Source: an uncultured Clostridia bacterium (GTDB taxonomy: Bacteria > Bacillota > Clostridia > TANB77 > CAG-508). Taken from it: a DNA stretch of 64,000 nucleotides. A model generated the notes under the pieces. That model saw nothing but the letters and a program-made list of their open reading frames with translations, made no database searches and was not told the origin of the DNA. Numbering within the stretch: position 1 is the stretch's first letter; every line of letters starts with the position of its first letter. Where the stretch lies: the NCBI GenBank assembly GCA_934120645.1, contig CAKOUO010000006.1, positions 1 through 64,000 on the forward strand, given 5' to 3'. The translations under genes and the position numbers were made by a program. Shown piece after piece: positions 34,403 to 44,402 of the stretch.

Positions 34403-35431
34403 ATGAATGAAGAGAGAATTATAGATCCTAATTTAGAAGATGCAGGAGAAGAAAGATTAGAAAATACATTAAGACCACAAACTTTAGAAGAATACATTGG
34501 ACAAGATAAAGTAAAAGAAAATATGAAAATTTATATAGAAGCAGCAAAAAAAAGAGGAGAAGCATTAGACCATGTATTATTATATGGACCTCCAGGATTG
34601 GGAAAAACAACACTTTCAAATATAATAGCTAATGAAATGGGGTCAAATATAAAAATAACATCAGGACCAGCAATAGAAAGACCAGGAGATTTAGCTTCAT
34701 TACTTACAAATTTATCAGAAAATGATGTACTTTTTATAGACGAAATTCATAGGTTAAGTAAAAATGTAGAAGAAATATTGTATCCTGCACTTGAAGATTA
34801 CACAATAGATATAATGATAGGAAAAGGACCAAGTGCAAGGTCAATAAGATTAGATTTACCAAAATTTACATTAATTGGAGCAACAACAAAAGCAGGTTCA
34901 CTTACAACACCACTAAGAGATAGATTTGGAATTGTAAATAGATTAGAATTATATTCAGTTGAAAATTTACAACAAATTGTAAAAAGGTCAGCAAAAATTT
35001 TAGATGTAGAAATAGATGAAAAAGCAGCAGAAGAAATTGCAAGAAGATCAAGAGGAACTCCAAGAATTGCAAATAGACTCTTAAAAAGAGTTAGAGATTA
35101 TGCAGCAGTTCTAGGAGATGGAAATATAGATTTAAAAATTGCAAAACTTGCTTTAAACAAATTGGAAATTGATGAATTAGGTTTAGATGAAATTGATAGA
35201 AAAATATTAGATACAATGATTGTTCAATATGCAGGTAGACCAGTTGGAATAGAAGCACTATCAGTTACAATAGGAGAAGAAGTAGATACAATAGAAGATG
35301 TATATGAGCCATATTTAATTCAAATAGGTTTTATATCAAGAACATTAAGAGGTAGAATAGTGTTACCTCCAGCATATAAACACTTAGGATATGAATATAA
35401 TGGAAATATTGGACAACAAAGTTTTATTTAA
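34403..35431 (+). CDS. ruvB: Holliday junction branch migration helicase RuvB
   Basis: 342 residues, AAA+ motor: LRPQTLEEYIGQDKVKENM, Walker A YGPPGLGKTTLSNIIA, Walker B FIDEIHRL, sensor 1 ATTKAGSLTTPLRDRFG (arginine finger), then the winged-helix domain ending FISRTLRGRIVLPPAYKHLG. It drives branch migration with RuvA and RuvC, neither of which is nearby; ruvB is usually next to ruvA, so this placement inside a glycan region is unusual. GGAG precedes ATG 34403. Confidence 0.97.
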   Translation: MNEERIIDPNLEDAGEERLENTLRPQTLEEYIGQDKVKENMKIYIEAAKKRGEALDHVLLYGPPGLGKTTLSNIIANEMGSNIKITSGPAIERPGDLASLLTNLSENDVLFIDEIHRLSKNVEEILYPALEDYTIDIMIGKGPSARSIRLDLPKFTLIGATTKAGSLTTPLRDRFGIVNRLELYSVENLQQIVKRSAKILDVEIDEKAAEEIARRSRGTPRIANRLLKRVRDYAAVLGDGNIDLKIAKLALNKLEIDELGLDEIDRKILDTMIVQYAGRPVGIEALSVTIGEEVDTIEDVYEPYLIQIGFISRTLRGRIVLPPAYKHLGYEYNGNIGQQSFI

Positions 35432-35460
35432 ATAGAGATAAAATAATAAGGGGAAAACAA

Positions 35461-36984
35461 ATGAAAACAGAAATTTTAAAACAGAAGTGTAGTAAAGATT
35501 GTATTAATTATGTAATATTAGCAGTAATAATTATAATAATAAGTTTATTTAAATTAGGATCATCACCAATAAAAAACGATATACCAGCTATAGATTCATC
35601 AGTTTTTCAAATAATGGGAAGAGGATTGTTAAATAATCAAATAATATACAAAGATTTATTTGATCATAAAGGACCAATTGTATATATAATAAATGCTTTA
35701 GCATATATTATAAATCCAAATGTAGGATTATATATAATGGAAACAATAATTTTATATATAGGATTAATATTTATATATAAAAATTCAAGACTCTTTTTAA
35801 ATGAAAGACTTTCAATGATTACGAGTTTGGTTTATTTAATTCCAGTATTTTCTTATTTAGATAGTGGAAATTATACAGAAGAATATGCTCTTACATTTAC
35901 AAACATTGCACTATATAATATTTTAAAAATATTTAAAAACAATAAATACAATAAAAAAAGTAATTGGGTAATAATAGGAGCAACTTTTGCTGTTAATCTT
36001 ATGATAAAACCTACATATATAGCAGTTTGGATTGCATTTGGAATTGTGCAATTATTCTGTTCAATAAAAGAGAAAAAAATAAAAGAATTGCTAAAATATA
36101 TTTTATATATGCTTGGCGGAATTTTAATAATACTAATACCAATATTTTTATATTTAATAATAAATAATGATATAAAAGACTTTATAGATGCTTATTTTTT
36201 AATGAATATGAAGTACTCAAAAACAAGTATGTATGAAAAAATAACAACATTTATAAAACTAGCAAAATACTATAAATGCTTTATATATATAATAGGAATG
36301 TTAATAGGAAATCTAATTTTAATTTTTGGTAAAAATATTAGTAAAAGAATCAAAAGTTTTGTAACAATTTTTAATATAATGCTATTAATATTAGCTGCAT
36401 GGGCTGCAAATTTATATCAACACTATTTAATACAAACAGCACCAGGAATTGCTACTTGCTTAATATTTTTACTATATATAATAAAAAATAAAATAGAAAA
36501 CAAAGACAAAATTCAAAATATAATAAAACAATTACCAATTAAATTTATATATGTTTGTGCCATAATAGTTTTACTGTTACTTGATATATCATACAATACA
36601 GTAATTAATTTTGACTATTTTAAATTAAAATATAATTATAATGAATTAAAAAGAAATAGTATATTGGAAATAAATAATTATATGGATGAAGATGATGAAT
36701 TATTTGTACTTGGTAATGATGAAAGTTGTTATATTATTTTAAATAAACAACCTAAATACAAATATTTTTTCCAAACGCCAATCTTTTTATATGATAAACA
36801 AATTTTAGAAGATGCGGTAAAATATATTTATTATGCCAAACCAAAAGTAGTATTTAAAAGCACAACTAATAATAAAATGCTTTTTGAAAAAATATGTAAA
36901 AATGCAGATGAAATATTAAACAATGAATATGAAGAACATGATAAAGGAATATTTAAGTATTATGTATTAAAGGAGAATAAATAA
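35461..36984 (+). CDS. GT-C type membrane glycosyltransferase-like protein
   Basis: 507 residues with about ten membrane helices. The first extracellular loop has SSVFQIMGRGLLNNQIIYKD and LFDHKGPIVY, whose acidic residue and FDHKGP pattern recur in GT39/ArnT-like enzymes that use polyprenyl-phosphate sugars. A soluble C-terminal tail (from about residue 400) follows. Function: probably sugar transfer to an extracellular glycan; inference. Two bases before the next gene. Confidence 0.65.
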   Translation: MKTEILKQKCSKDCINYVILAVIIIIISLFKLGSSPIKNDIPAIDSSVFQIMGRGLLNNQIIYKDLFDHKGPIVYIINALAYIINPNVGLYIMETIILYIGLIFIYKNSRLFLNERLSMITSLVYLIPVFSYLDSGNYTEEYALTFTNIALYNILKIFKNNKYNKKSNWVIIGATFAVNLMIKPTYIAVWIAFGIVQLFCSIKEKKIKELLKYILYMLGGILIILIPIFLYLIINNDIKDFIDAYFLMNMKYSKTSMYEKITTFIKLAKYYKCFIYIIGMLIGNLILIFGKNISKRIKSFVTIFNIMLLILAAWAANLYQHYLIQTAPGIATCLIFLLYIIKNKIENKDKIQNIIKQLPIKFIYVCAIIVLLLLDISYNTVINFDYFKLKYNYNELKRNSILEINNYMDEDDELFVLGNDESCYIILNKQPKYKYFFQTPIFLYDKQILEDAVKYIYYAKPKVVFKSTTNNKMLFEKICKNADEILNNEYEEHDKGIFKYYVLKENK

Positions 36985-36985
36985 A

Positions 36986-38311
36986 ATGAAAATTGCAATA
37001 ATTGGAGCAGGATATAGTGGATTAAATATAGCTAAAGAATTAGAAAAAGAAGGACAAGAAGTAACAATATTTGAAAAAAATGAGTATGTAGGTGGAATGG
37101 TAGATACAGTACCACTTTATGGAACTAGATTAGAAAAATATTATAGACATATATTTAAAAGTGATAAAGAAGCTATAAGTCTAATTGAAGAGATGGGATT
37201 AAAAGATGATTTGATATGGCCATCAACAAAAATGGGATATCTTACAAATAGAAAAATTTATGAATTTGGAACACCAATTTCACTATTAAAATTTAAAGAA
37301 TTAAACTTTATACAAAAATTAAGATTTGGATTTAATGTTGTTGACATTAAATTAATAAATGATTATAAAAAAATAGAAAAAGTAACAGCAGAAAACTGGC
37401 TAAAAGAAAGAATAGGAGAAGATATATATTCAAAAATTTGGGAACCACTATTAATATCAAAATTTGGTGAAAAAAAATCACAAGTTAGTATGGCTTGGTT
37501 ATGGGGGAAAATAAAATTAAGAAGTACATCAAGCACAAAAGATGGGGAACAATTAGGGTATATAAAAGGAAGCTATCAAAAATTAACAGATAAACTATAT
37601 AAATATTTAATAGATAAAAATGTAGAAATAAAATTAAAAACTGAAATTCAAAGTGTAGAAAAAACAAATGAAAAATATATTGTAAAATATACAGATAATG
37701 AAATAGAAAAAGAAGACAAATTTGATATTATAATATCAACTGTAAATTACAGAACATTTTTAAGTATGTTTGAAAAATATATAAAAAAAGAAGAAAAAGA
37801 AAAATTAGAAAAAGTTAAATATACATCAGCAAGAACAATGCTTATTAGTACTAATAAAAGTTTTAGTCCATTTTATTGGTTAAATGTAGGAGATAATGAT
37901 ATACCATTTGGAGGTATTATTGAACATACTAACTTTATAGATAAATCTAATTATAATAATAACCATATAATTTATATATCAAATTATATGACAGAAGACA
38001 ATAAATTATATAATTTATCAGAAGAAGATTTATTAAAAGAATATATGAAATATTTAACTCAAATAAATAAAGATTTTACAATGGAAAACATAGTAGAATA
38101 TCATGTATATGATGAAAAATATGCACAACCAATAATAGAATGTAATTATTCAGATTTTATAATGGAAGATAAATTAAAAGATGAAAATATCTACTTATGC
38201 ACAATGCCACAAATCTATCCAGAAGATAGAGGAATGAATTATGCAATTAAATTAGGAAATAAAATTGCAAAAGAAGTATTAGAGCAAGTTAATAAAAAGG
38301 AAAAAGACTAA
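36986..38311 (+). CDS. FAD-dependent oxidoreductase (amine oxidase/UGM-like)
   Basis: 441 residues. N-terminal dinucleotide-binding motif IAIIGAGYSGLNIAKELEKE, then EKNEYVGGMVDT, which binds FAD, and later KIWEPLLISKFGEKKSQVSM and a C-terminal RGMNYAIKLGNKIAKEV that closes the FAD site. It resembles UDP-galactopyranose mutase and protoporphyrinogen-oxidase-type proteins often found with sugar clusters. A mutase or desaturase of a lipid- or nucleotide-sugar is possible. Directly coupled to both neighbours (1-2 bases). Confidence 0.75.
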   Translation: MKIAIIGAGYSGLNIAKELEKEGQEVTIFEKNEYVGGMVDTVPLYGTRLEKYYRHIFKSDKEAISLIEEMGLKDDLIWPSTKMGYLTNRKIYEFGTPISLLKFKELNFIQKLRFGFNVVDIKLINDYKKIEKVTAENWLKERIGEDIYSKIWEPLLISKFGEKKSQVSMAWLWGKIKLRSTSSTKDGEQLGYIKGSYQKLTDKLYKYLIDKNVEIKLKTEIQSVEKTNEKYIVKYTDNEIEKEDKFDIIISTVNYRTFLSMFEKYIKKEEKEKLEKVKYTSARTMLISTNKSFSPFYWLNVGDNDIPFGGIIEHTNFIDKSNYNNNHIIYISNYMTEDNKLYNLSEEDLLKEYMKYLTQINKDFTMENIVEYHVYDEKYAQPIIECNYSDFIMEDKLKDENIYLCTMPQIYPEDRGMNYAIKLGNKIAKEVLEQVNKKEKD

Positions 38312-38312
38312 T

Positions 38313-39296
38313 ATGAAAAATAAAATAATATTAATTATAATATGTATTATTGTAATATTTTTAGTAATAGGTACATATCAAATTACAAAAAATAAAAATA
38401 CAGAAACAATTGGTAATTGGAAAAAATACACAAATGAACCAGTATTAGGAGATAAAAGTACAGGCTCAATTTTTGATCCATATGTAATGAAAGACGAAAA
38501 CGGAAATTATAGAATGTATGTATCTTGGAGAAAAGAAAAAGCAATAGCCGTATCAACAAGTGAAGATGGAATAAACTGGACACCATTAAAAAAAGTACTA
38601 GATAGAGATACTTCAACAGGTTGGGAAAATGATATAAATAGAGCAACAGTTGTTTATAAAGACGGACTATATTATATGTGGTATACAGGACAAGCAAATA
38701 ATATTAGTAAAATTGGTTATGCAGTAAGCAAAGATGGTTTTACATTCGAAAAAATGAATGATCCAGTACTTATACCAGAAAATAATTGGGAAAATCAATC
38801 TGTTATGAATCCATATGTATTATATGATGAAAATGAACAAATTTTTAAGATGTGGTATGCAGCTGGTGAAACTTATGAACCAGATGTTATAGCATATGCA
38901 ACAAGCACAGATGGAATACATTGGAAAAAATACGAAAACAATCCAATATTTGAAGCAAATAAAGACAATTTAGCAAAAGACAATTTTAAAGTAGGAGCTT
39001 GTGAGATACATAAAATTAATAACGAATATGTAATGTTTTATATAGGATATACAGATGTAGACACAGCAAGAATATTTGTAGCAAAATCTAAAGATGGAAT
39101 AACAAATTGGACAAGATATGGAAAAACACCTATAGTTCAACCAACTAAAGGAAAATTTGATCAAGCTGCATGTTACAAACCAACAGTAGCATGGGATGAA
39201 AAAAATAATAGATGGATGCTTTGGTATAATGGAAGAACAAATTCAAGTGAATATATAGGACTTGCAACATGTGATGAGTATAACTTTTTAAAATAA
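38313..39296 (+). CDS. Membrane-anchored five-bladed propeller glycosidase-like protein
   Basis: 327 residues: an N-terminal membrane helix (5-25), then a beta-propeller with repeated blades: SIFDPYVMKDENGNYRMYVS, AVSTSEDGINWTPL, YYMWYTGQ, AYATSTDGIHWKKY, MFYIGYTD and WMLWYNGRTNSSEYIGLAT. This pattern belongs to the GH43/GH32/GH130 superfamily. Catalytic residues cannot be fixed by eye. Faces the outside; probably trims or binds the glycan built by the neighbouring genes. Confidence 0.7.
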   Translation: MKNKIILIIICIIVIFLVIGTYQITKNKNTETIGNWKKYTNEPVLGDKSTGSIFDPYVMKDENGNYRMYVSWRKEKAIAVSTSEDGINWTPLKKVLDRDTSTGWENDINRATVVYKDGLYYMWYTGQANNISKIGYAVSKDGFTFEKMNDPVLIPENNWENQSVMNPYVLYDENEQIFKMWYAAGETYEPDVIAYATSTDGIHWKKYENNPIFEANKDNLAKDNFKVGACEIHKINNEYVMFYIGYTDVDTARIFVAKSKDGITNWTRYGKTPIVQPTKGKFDQAACYKPTVAWDEKNNRWMLWYNGRTNSSEYIGLATCDEYNFLK

Positions 39297-39317
39297 AATT
39301 ATTAAAAAGAGGGAAAA

Positions 39318-40820
39318 ATGAAAAAGAAAAATATATTAATAATTGCTTTTATATTTGTAGCAATATTTTCAGTAATTATAATAAAACCAATAAGTGATTT
39401 AGACGAAATATGGAATTACAACACAGCAAGAGCAATATCAGAAGGGCTAATTCCATATAAAGATGTTAGCATGATAACAACACCGTTAGTACCAATGGTA
39501 ACAGCAATATTGTTAAAATTAATTGCAAATGAAGTAATTATTTCAAGAATATTAGCAGCAATTCTTTGGACTGGAATTTTATTTACAATATATAAAATTT
39601 TAGAAAAATTAATGAAAGAAGAAAATATTTCACTAATTTGCACAGCTCTAATAGGAATATTATTTAGAGATATATATTGTATAGACTATAATGTAACAGT
39701 ATTATTAATAGCATTAATTACATTATATAGAGAATTAAAAGAAACTAACATATATGATAAGAAAAATGACTTTATTACAGGAATATTAGCAGGACTTGCA
39801 ATATGCTCAAAACAAAGTATAGGAGTTACACTTGCAGTTATTGTAGTAATATATAAAATGTTATTTATACAAAATAAAGAAGATGTAAAAAGTTATATAA
39901 AATCAACAATTACAAGAATTATAGGAATATTAATACCAGTAATTATATTATTTATATATTTAATTGAAACAAATGCCATAAACGATTTTATTAATTATGC
40001 AGTATTAGGAATAAGCACTTTTTCAAACAAAATATCATATATAACATTATTTGCAAGCGAAAAAATAGAAATAAAAATATTAGCAATATTAGTACCAATA
40101 ACAATTATATTAATGGCAATAGCATTAATTATTTCTAAAATAATAAAAAGTGAAAACAACAAAATTGATAAAATATTAACATTATTAATATATAGTTTAT
40201 CAATAATAATAGTAATGTATCCAATATCAGATGAAATACACTTTTTAATAGGAAGTACAATATCTATAATTGGACTAATTTATATGGCTTATATACTTGG
40301 AAAATATGTATATGATAAAATAAATTATAAAAATAAAAAAAGAATATATAAAATAATAAGTTTAATAATATGGATAATTTTATTTATTATAATTTTTACA
40401 AAAGCATTAAATAATCTATATAGTTATACAAAAACAGAAAAGAACAAAACAATTAACCATTATAAAAATATACAGATAGATGACTACCTAGCAGAAAGAA
40501 TAGAAAAGATTGATAGTTATATAAAATACCAAAATAGTAATGGAAACAATGTATATATTTTAGATGCAGAAGCGGCAATATATATGATACCAGAAAACAA
40601 ATATAATAAAAACTATGATATGTTCTTAAAAGGAAATATAGGAAAAGACGGAGAAAAAGGACAAATAGAAATAATTAAACAAAGAAAAGAAAATGAATTA
40701 TATTTAATAAGAAAACCAAACTTAAAACTTAACTGGCAAACACCGACAGAAGTAATAAAATATATAAGAGAAAATTTAAATAAAATAGGAGAGATAAGTA
40801 TATACGAAATATACAATTAA
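39318..40820 (+). CDS. GT-C type membrane glycosyltransferase-like protein, second
   Basis: 500 residues with about eleven membrane helices. The first loop has ISDLDEIWNYNTARAISEGLIPYKD (acidic DE pair split by a W) and MITTPLVPMV, like GT39 family members that transfer sugars from polyprenyl phosphates. The C-terminal 90 residues are soluble, with YILDAEAAIYMIPENKYNK. Related in plan, not closely in sequence, to the protein at 35461. Glycan group gene, with GAGGG before its ATG. Confidence 0.62.
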   Translation: MKKKNILIIAFIFVAIFSVIIIKPISDLDEIWNYNTARAISEGLIPYKDVSMITTPLVPMVTAILLKLIANEVIISRILAAILWTGILFTIYKILEKLMKEENISLICTALIGILFRDIYCIDYNVTVLLIALITLYRELKETNIYDKKNDFITGILAGLAICSKQSIGVTLAVIVVIYKMLFIQNKEDVKSYIKSTITRIIGILIPVIILFIYLIETNAINDFINYAVLGISTFSNKISYITLFASEKIEIKILAILVPITIILMAIALIISKIIKSENNKIDKILTLLIYSLSIIIVMYPISDEIHFLIGSTISIIGLIYMAYILGKYVYDKINYKNKKRIYKIISLIIWIILFIIIFTKALNNLYSYTKTEKNKTINHYKNIQIDDYLAERIEKIDSYIKYQNSNGNNVYILDAEAAIYMIPENKYNKNYDMFLKGNIGKDGEKGQIEIIKQRKENELYLIRKPNLKLNWQTPTEVIKYIRENLNKIGEISIYEIYN

Positions 40821-40826
40821 GTAATT

Positions 40827-42260
40827 ATGAAAAAAAGAAAACAAGATATAATAATAGGAATTATAATATTTTTATTAGGAATTATAATGTATATCAACTG
40901 GGTCACAATGCACTATGCATCTGATACATATAATATAATGAATGTTGGATATGAACAATATGCATTAAGATGGTCATTAAAAGATGGCAGACTATTTATG
41001 GCAATAATAACGTACATTGCTAGCAAAGTAAATATGCCAATTAATTTATTTGTAATAGGAAACCTAATAGTAGGAATTTTTATATCATGCTTATGTGTTA
41101 TAAAAATAAAAAATATTGTATTAGAAAATAAAGAAAAAAATTTAAAAGATACAATAATAGTAACAGCAATTGCATTTTTTACTATATTTAATTTTATGTA
41201 TATAGAAAACATGTACTTTGTAGAGTCTTCAGTAATGGCAATAAGTTTATTATGCTTTATATATTCAGCAAACAATCTAGTAGAAAAAAATAAAATAATA
41301 TTACCAACAATATTAGCAATTATAGGTATAACTGCATATCAAGGAACAATAGGGTTTCTAATGGCATTTACATTTTTAATAACACTTATAAAAGATAAAA
41401 AAGACACAAAAACAATTATAATAGACTTTTTAAAAGCAACAGCTATAACAGTGATAGCTATAATATTTAATATGTTATTAGTAAAAGTAATAGGAAATAT
41501 TACAGGACAAGTACAAAATAGAGTCGGAAGTGTTAGCCAAATATTTTCAAACATTATATATATAATTCATAATTATTTAACAATATTAAAAGATAGTTGT
41601 GGATTATTCCCAAAATATCTATTTTTAATTTTTATTGCAATAATATTTATGATATCAATAATATATGATATAAAAAATAAAACAAATAATACAATAAAAA
41701 TATTTTTTATAACAGTAATTACAATAGCAAGTGGCTTTTTAGTATCTGTAGGAACATTATCAAGTTTTTATACTGGAAGATTACGTTTCTGCATAGGAGC
41801 AGTGATTGGCTTTTTATTAATATATATGTTTGTAAAAATGAAAAACAAAAATATGAAAATTATATTAACAACAATGATAATAATTTATGGAATAGCAAAT
41901 ATTTGGGATTGTTTATATATAACAAACGAACACAAACAAGTGAATAAATACGAAAAACAAGAAGTAGAAGAAATACAAGAATATATAGAAAATAAAGAAG
42001 TAAATAAAATTGCAATATTAGTTATAAAAGGAAAATCAAATAAAACATATTTTGAAGAAATAAATTCGCAATCAGTTATAACATATAATGCATTAAGATG
42101 TGACTGGGCAGCTGAAGGATTAGTTAATTTTTATATAGAAAATAATCTACAAAGGATAAATTTAACAAAAGAACAATTAGAAAAGTATAGTAAAATAAAA
42201 GATGATAAAGGATATGAAATTGTAGATGATATATTAGTACTAGAAACATATATGTACTAA
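40827..42260 (+). CDS. GtrII family glucosyltransferase-like membrane protein, copy 1
   Basis: 477 residues with about eleven membrane helices. The first loop YASDTYNIMNVGYEQYALRW and SLKDGRLFMAIITYIAS carry the DTY and DGR motifs of the GtrII group, which adds glucosyl residues to surface polysaccharide from undecaprenyl phosphate-glucose. The short soluble tail has ALRCDWAAEGL. Its close relative lies at 45245-46723; the two share the early motifs and the tail. 6 bases after the previous gene. Confidence 0.72.
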   Translation: MKKRKQDIIIGIIIFLLGIIMYINWVTMHYASDTYNIMNVGYEQYALRWSLKDGRLFMAIITYIASKVNMPINLFVIGNLIVGIFISCLCVIKIKNIVLENKEKNLKDTIIVTAIAFFTIFNFMYIENMYFVESSVMAISLLCFIYSANNLVEKNKIILPTILAIIGITAYQGTIGFLMAFTFLITLIKDKKDTKTIIIDFLKATAITVIAIIFNMLLVKVIGNITGQVQNRVGSVSQIFSNIIYIIHNYLTILKDSCGLFPKYLFLIFIAIIFMISIIYDIKNKTNNTIKIFFITVITIASGFLVSVGTLSSFYTGRLRFCIGAVIGFLLIYMFVKMKNKNMKIILTTMIIIYGIANIWDCLYITNEHKQVNKYEKQEVEEIQEYIENKEVNKIAILVIKGKSNKTYFEEINSQSVITYNALRCDWAAEGLVNFYIENNLQRINLTKEQLEKYSKIKDDKGYEIVDDILVLETYMY

Positions 42261-42282
42261 TTTATAAAGAAGGGAACAAAAA

Positions 42283-43314
42283 ATGAAATTATTAATGCAT
42301 ACTTGTTGTGCTCCATGTAGTGTATATTGTATAGATAGTTTAAAAAAAGAAGGAATAGAACCAACGATATATTGGTATAACCCTAATATACATCCATATA
42401 CAGAATATAAAGCTAGAAGAGATTGTCTAAAAGAATATACCAAAAGTATAGGGTTACAAGCAATATTTGAAGAAGAATATGGACTAGATGAATTTTGCAA
42501 AAATGTAGTTAGTGACTTAAAAAACAGATGCGTAAACTATTGTTATCCTGTTAGATTAAGAAAAACATTTGAATATGCAAAAGAGCATGGATATGATGCT
42601 GTCACAACAACACTTTTATACAGTATATATCAAAACCATAATTTTATAAAAAATTATATGGAACAATTAAGTAAAGAATTTGGAATTGAATTTTTATATA
42701 GAGATTTTAGAGTTGGTTTTAGAGAGGGACAAACTAAAGCAAGAGAATTAGGGTTGTATATGCAAAAATATTGTGGATGCGTTTTTTCAGAGGAAGATAG
42801 ATATTTAAAGCGTAACATCACCAAAACTGTGCTACCAGAAGGATATGAACTTCCAAAAAGACAAAGACTAGAGGTAAAAAGAATAGATAATAAAGAAGAT
42901 TATATTGACTTACTTTTAGAAGCAGAACCTTCAAAGGATATTATTCACAGTTATTTAAAAGAATCAGATGTTTATGGATTAAAATTAGAAGACGATGTTA
43001 TTTCTTTAGCAGTTATTTTGCCTATTTCTAAGAAAACATTAGAATTAAAAAATTTGGTTACAAAAAAAGAATATAGAGGAAAAGGTTATGCAAAAAAGCT
43101 TTTAAAATCGTTATGTGGTAATTATAAACAAAAGTATGATAAAATGTTAGTTGGAACATCAGAAAACAATATTCCATTCTATGTTAAACAAGGATTTGAT
43201 AAATATGAAAAGACAATAAAAAATTATTTTGTAGATAATTATAATGAAGAGATATGGAACGCAGATTTACATTGTATTGATATGTATTATTACTCAAAAG
43301 AATTAAAAAGATAA
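42283..43314 (+). CDS. queH: Epoxyqueuosine reductase QueH fused to a GNAT domain
   Basis: 343 residues. Residues 1-200 are QueH, the iron-sulfur reductase for the last step of queuosine: LMHTCCAPCSVYCID, NRCVNYCYPVRLRKTFEYA and QKYCGCVFSEEDRY with the conserved Cys pairs. From about 205 to the end there is an added GNAT-like acetyltransferase domain (LVTKKEYRGKGYAKKLLKSL, the acetyl-CoA loop, then ENNIPFYVKQGFDKYEKTI). No other tRNA-modification gene is nearby, so it is a lone gene after the glycan group. Confidence 0.88.
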   Translation: MKLLMHTCCAPCSVYCIDSLKKEGIEPTIYWYNPNIHPYTEYKARRDCLKEYTKSIGLQAIFEEEYGLDEFCKNVVSDLKNRCVNYCYPVRLRKTFEYAKEHGYDAVTTTLLYSIYQNHNFIKNYMEQLSKEFGIEFLYRDFRVGFREGQTKARELGLYMQKYCGCVFSEEDRYLKRNITKTVLPEGYELPKRQRLEVKRIDNKEDYIDLLLEAEPSKDIIHSYLKESDVYGLKLEDDVISLAVILPISKKTLELKNLVTKKEYRGKGYAKKLLKSLCGNYKQKYDKMLVGTSENNIPFYVKQGFDKYEKTIKNYFVDNYNEEIWNADLHCIDMYYYSKELKR

Positions 43315-43676
43315 AAGAGTAATTTATAGGAAGAATTTGAATATGGAAAAAAAAAGAATGAACAAAGAAAAACTGGGTAGATAAGCAGCTACATAAATAA
43401 AAAAATAAACCATCCTACTTTTGACAGGGTAAATGTTTTATTAAAACATTCTCTGACAAAAACGTATCTAACAGAATTGTCATTTTCTATTTTTATTATA
43501 CTCTAATTATAGTGATAAAATCAAGAAATAAAGAAACTGGTGGAGTAAGTCTAGGATTTGCTATTGCAAAATCAATAGCAAATATGAATAATGCAGAAAT
43601 TAAACTAAAAAGCAAAGAAGAAGAGGGTTCTACATTTACAGTAGTATTTTAGGACTATTAGGAGGAATTATTAAAA
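43315..43676. other. Non-coding gap with gene debris
   Basis: 362 bases without an intact gene. It contains a hairpin AATGTTTTA-T-TAAAACATT near 43432-43451 within an imperfect TTTTGACAG/CTGACAAAA inverted repeat, and the relic of a histidine kinase (listed separately). A short frame beginning near 43342 ends after 13 codons. Confidence 0.6.
43512..43652 (+). pseudogene. Relic of a sensor histidine kinase C-terminus
   Basis: From GTG 43512 the frame reads 46 codons ending in a stop: TGGVSLGFAIAKSIANMN, then IKLKSKEEEGSTFTVVF. This is the G2-box end of an HATPase_c domain (GxGLGLAIxK, then a GKGTTFTVxF-like close). Nothing upstream encodes the rest of the kinase and the first glycine box is altered. 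A dead fragment left by deletion. Confidence 0.72.
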
Positions 43677-44315
43677 ATGAAAGAAAAAACAAAAGAATTT
43701 ATAATAAAAAATTTAAAATGGTTAATATTATTTATCAGTTTAATAGGATTTTTAGCATTAGCAGAAGATGTATTCCATAAAGAAATAATGAATGGAGATA
43801 TAATCGGATATAAGGTAATATCAACAGTTCTAATATCAGATTTTACAACACCAATTGCAAAATTTATTACAAACTTTGGAGGAGCAATATTTTTAATAAT
43901 ATTAACAATAGCACTATTTATAGTAATAAAAAATAAAAAAGTAGGATTGTCAATTATTATAAATTTAATTGTAATTACAGTATTAAACCAAATATTAAAA
44001 CATATATTACAAAGACCTCGTCCAACAGAATTTAGAATAATAGAAGAAACAGGATATAGTTTTCCGTCTGGGCATTCTATGGTAAGTATGGCGTTTTATG
44101 GTTATTTGATATATTTAATTTACAAATATGTTAAAAACAAAAATGTTAAGTGGATATCTATTGTTTTGCTAAGTATTTTGATATGTTCTATTGGAATAAG
44201 TAGAATTTATTTAGGTGTGCATTATACAAGTGATGTTTTGGGTGGATTCTTAATATCAGTTTCATATTTAGTTGTTTATACTTTAATTGTTAATAGATTT
44301 TTGTTAGATGATTAA
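43677..44315 (+). CDS. PAP2 family membrane phosphatase
   Basis: 212 residues with six membrane helices. The three phosphatase motifs are intact: KHILQRPRPTEFR (KxxxxxxRP), YSFPSGHSMVSMAFYG (PSGH) and SRIYLGVHYTSDVLGG (SRxxxxxHxxxD). Such enzymes remove phosphate from undecaprenyl diphosphate or phosphatidate at the outer leaflet. An undecaprenyl role is plausible in a glycan region, and a separate BacA-type uppP lies at 52.4 kb. GGAGG precedes ATG 43677. Confidence 0.9.
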   Translation: MKEKTKEFIIKNLKWLILFISLIGFLALAEDVFHKEIMNGDIIGYKVISTVLISDFTTPIAKFITNFGGAIFLIILTIALFIVIKNKKVGLSIIINLIVITVLNQILKHILQRPRPTEFRIIEETGYSFPSGHSMVSMAFYGYLIYLIYKYVKNKNVKWISIVLLSILICSIGISRIYLGVHYTSDVLGGFLISVSYLVVYTLIVNRFLLDD

Positions 44316-44402
44316 AAATGAAAATTAATCTATTTGCTTGGGAGAAAATAAGAAAAAAATTTTTCAGAAAGATAAATAATAATTTATGGAGGTATTATAA
44401 CT

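Noticed and set aside
43340..43382. Short frame MEKKRMNKEKLGR
   Set aside because: Thirteen codons, low complexity, no link to the kinase relic that follows.
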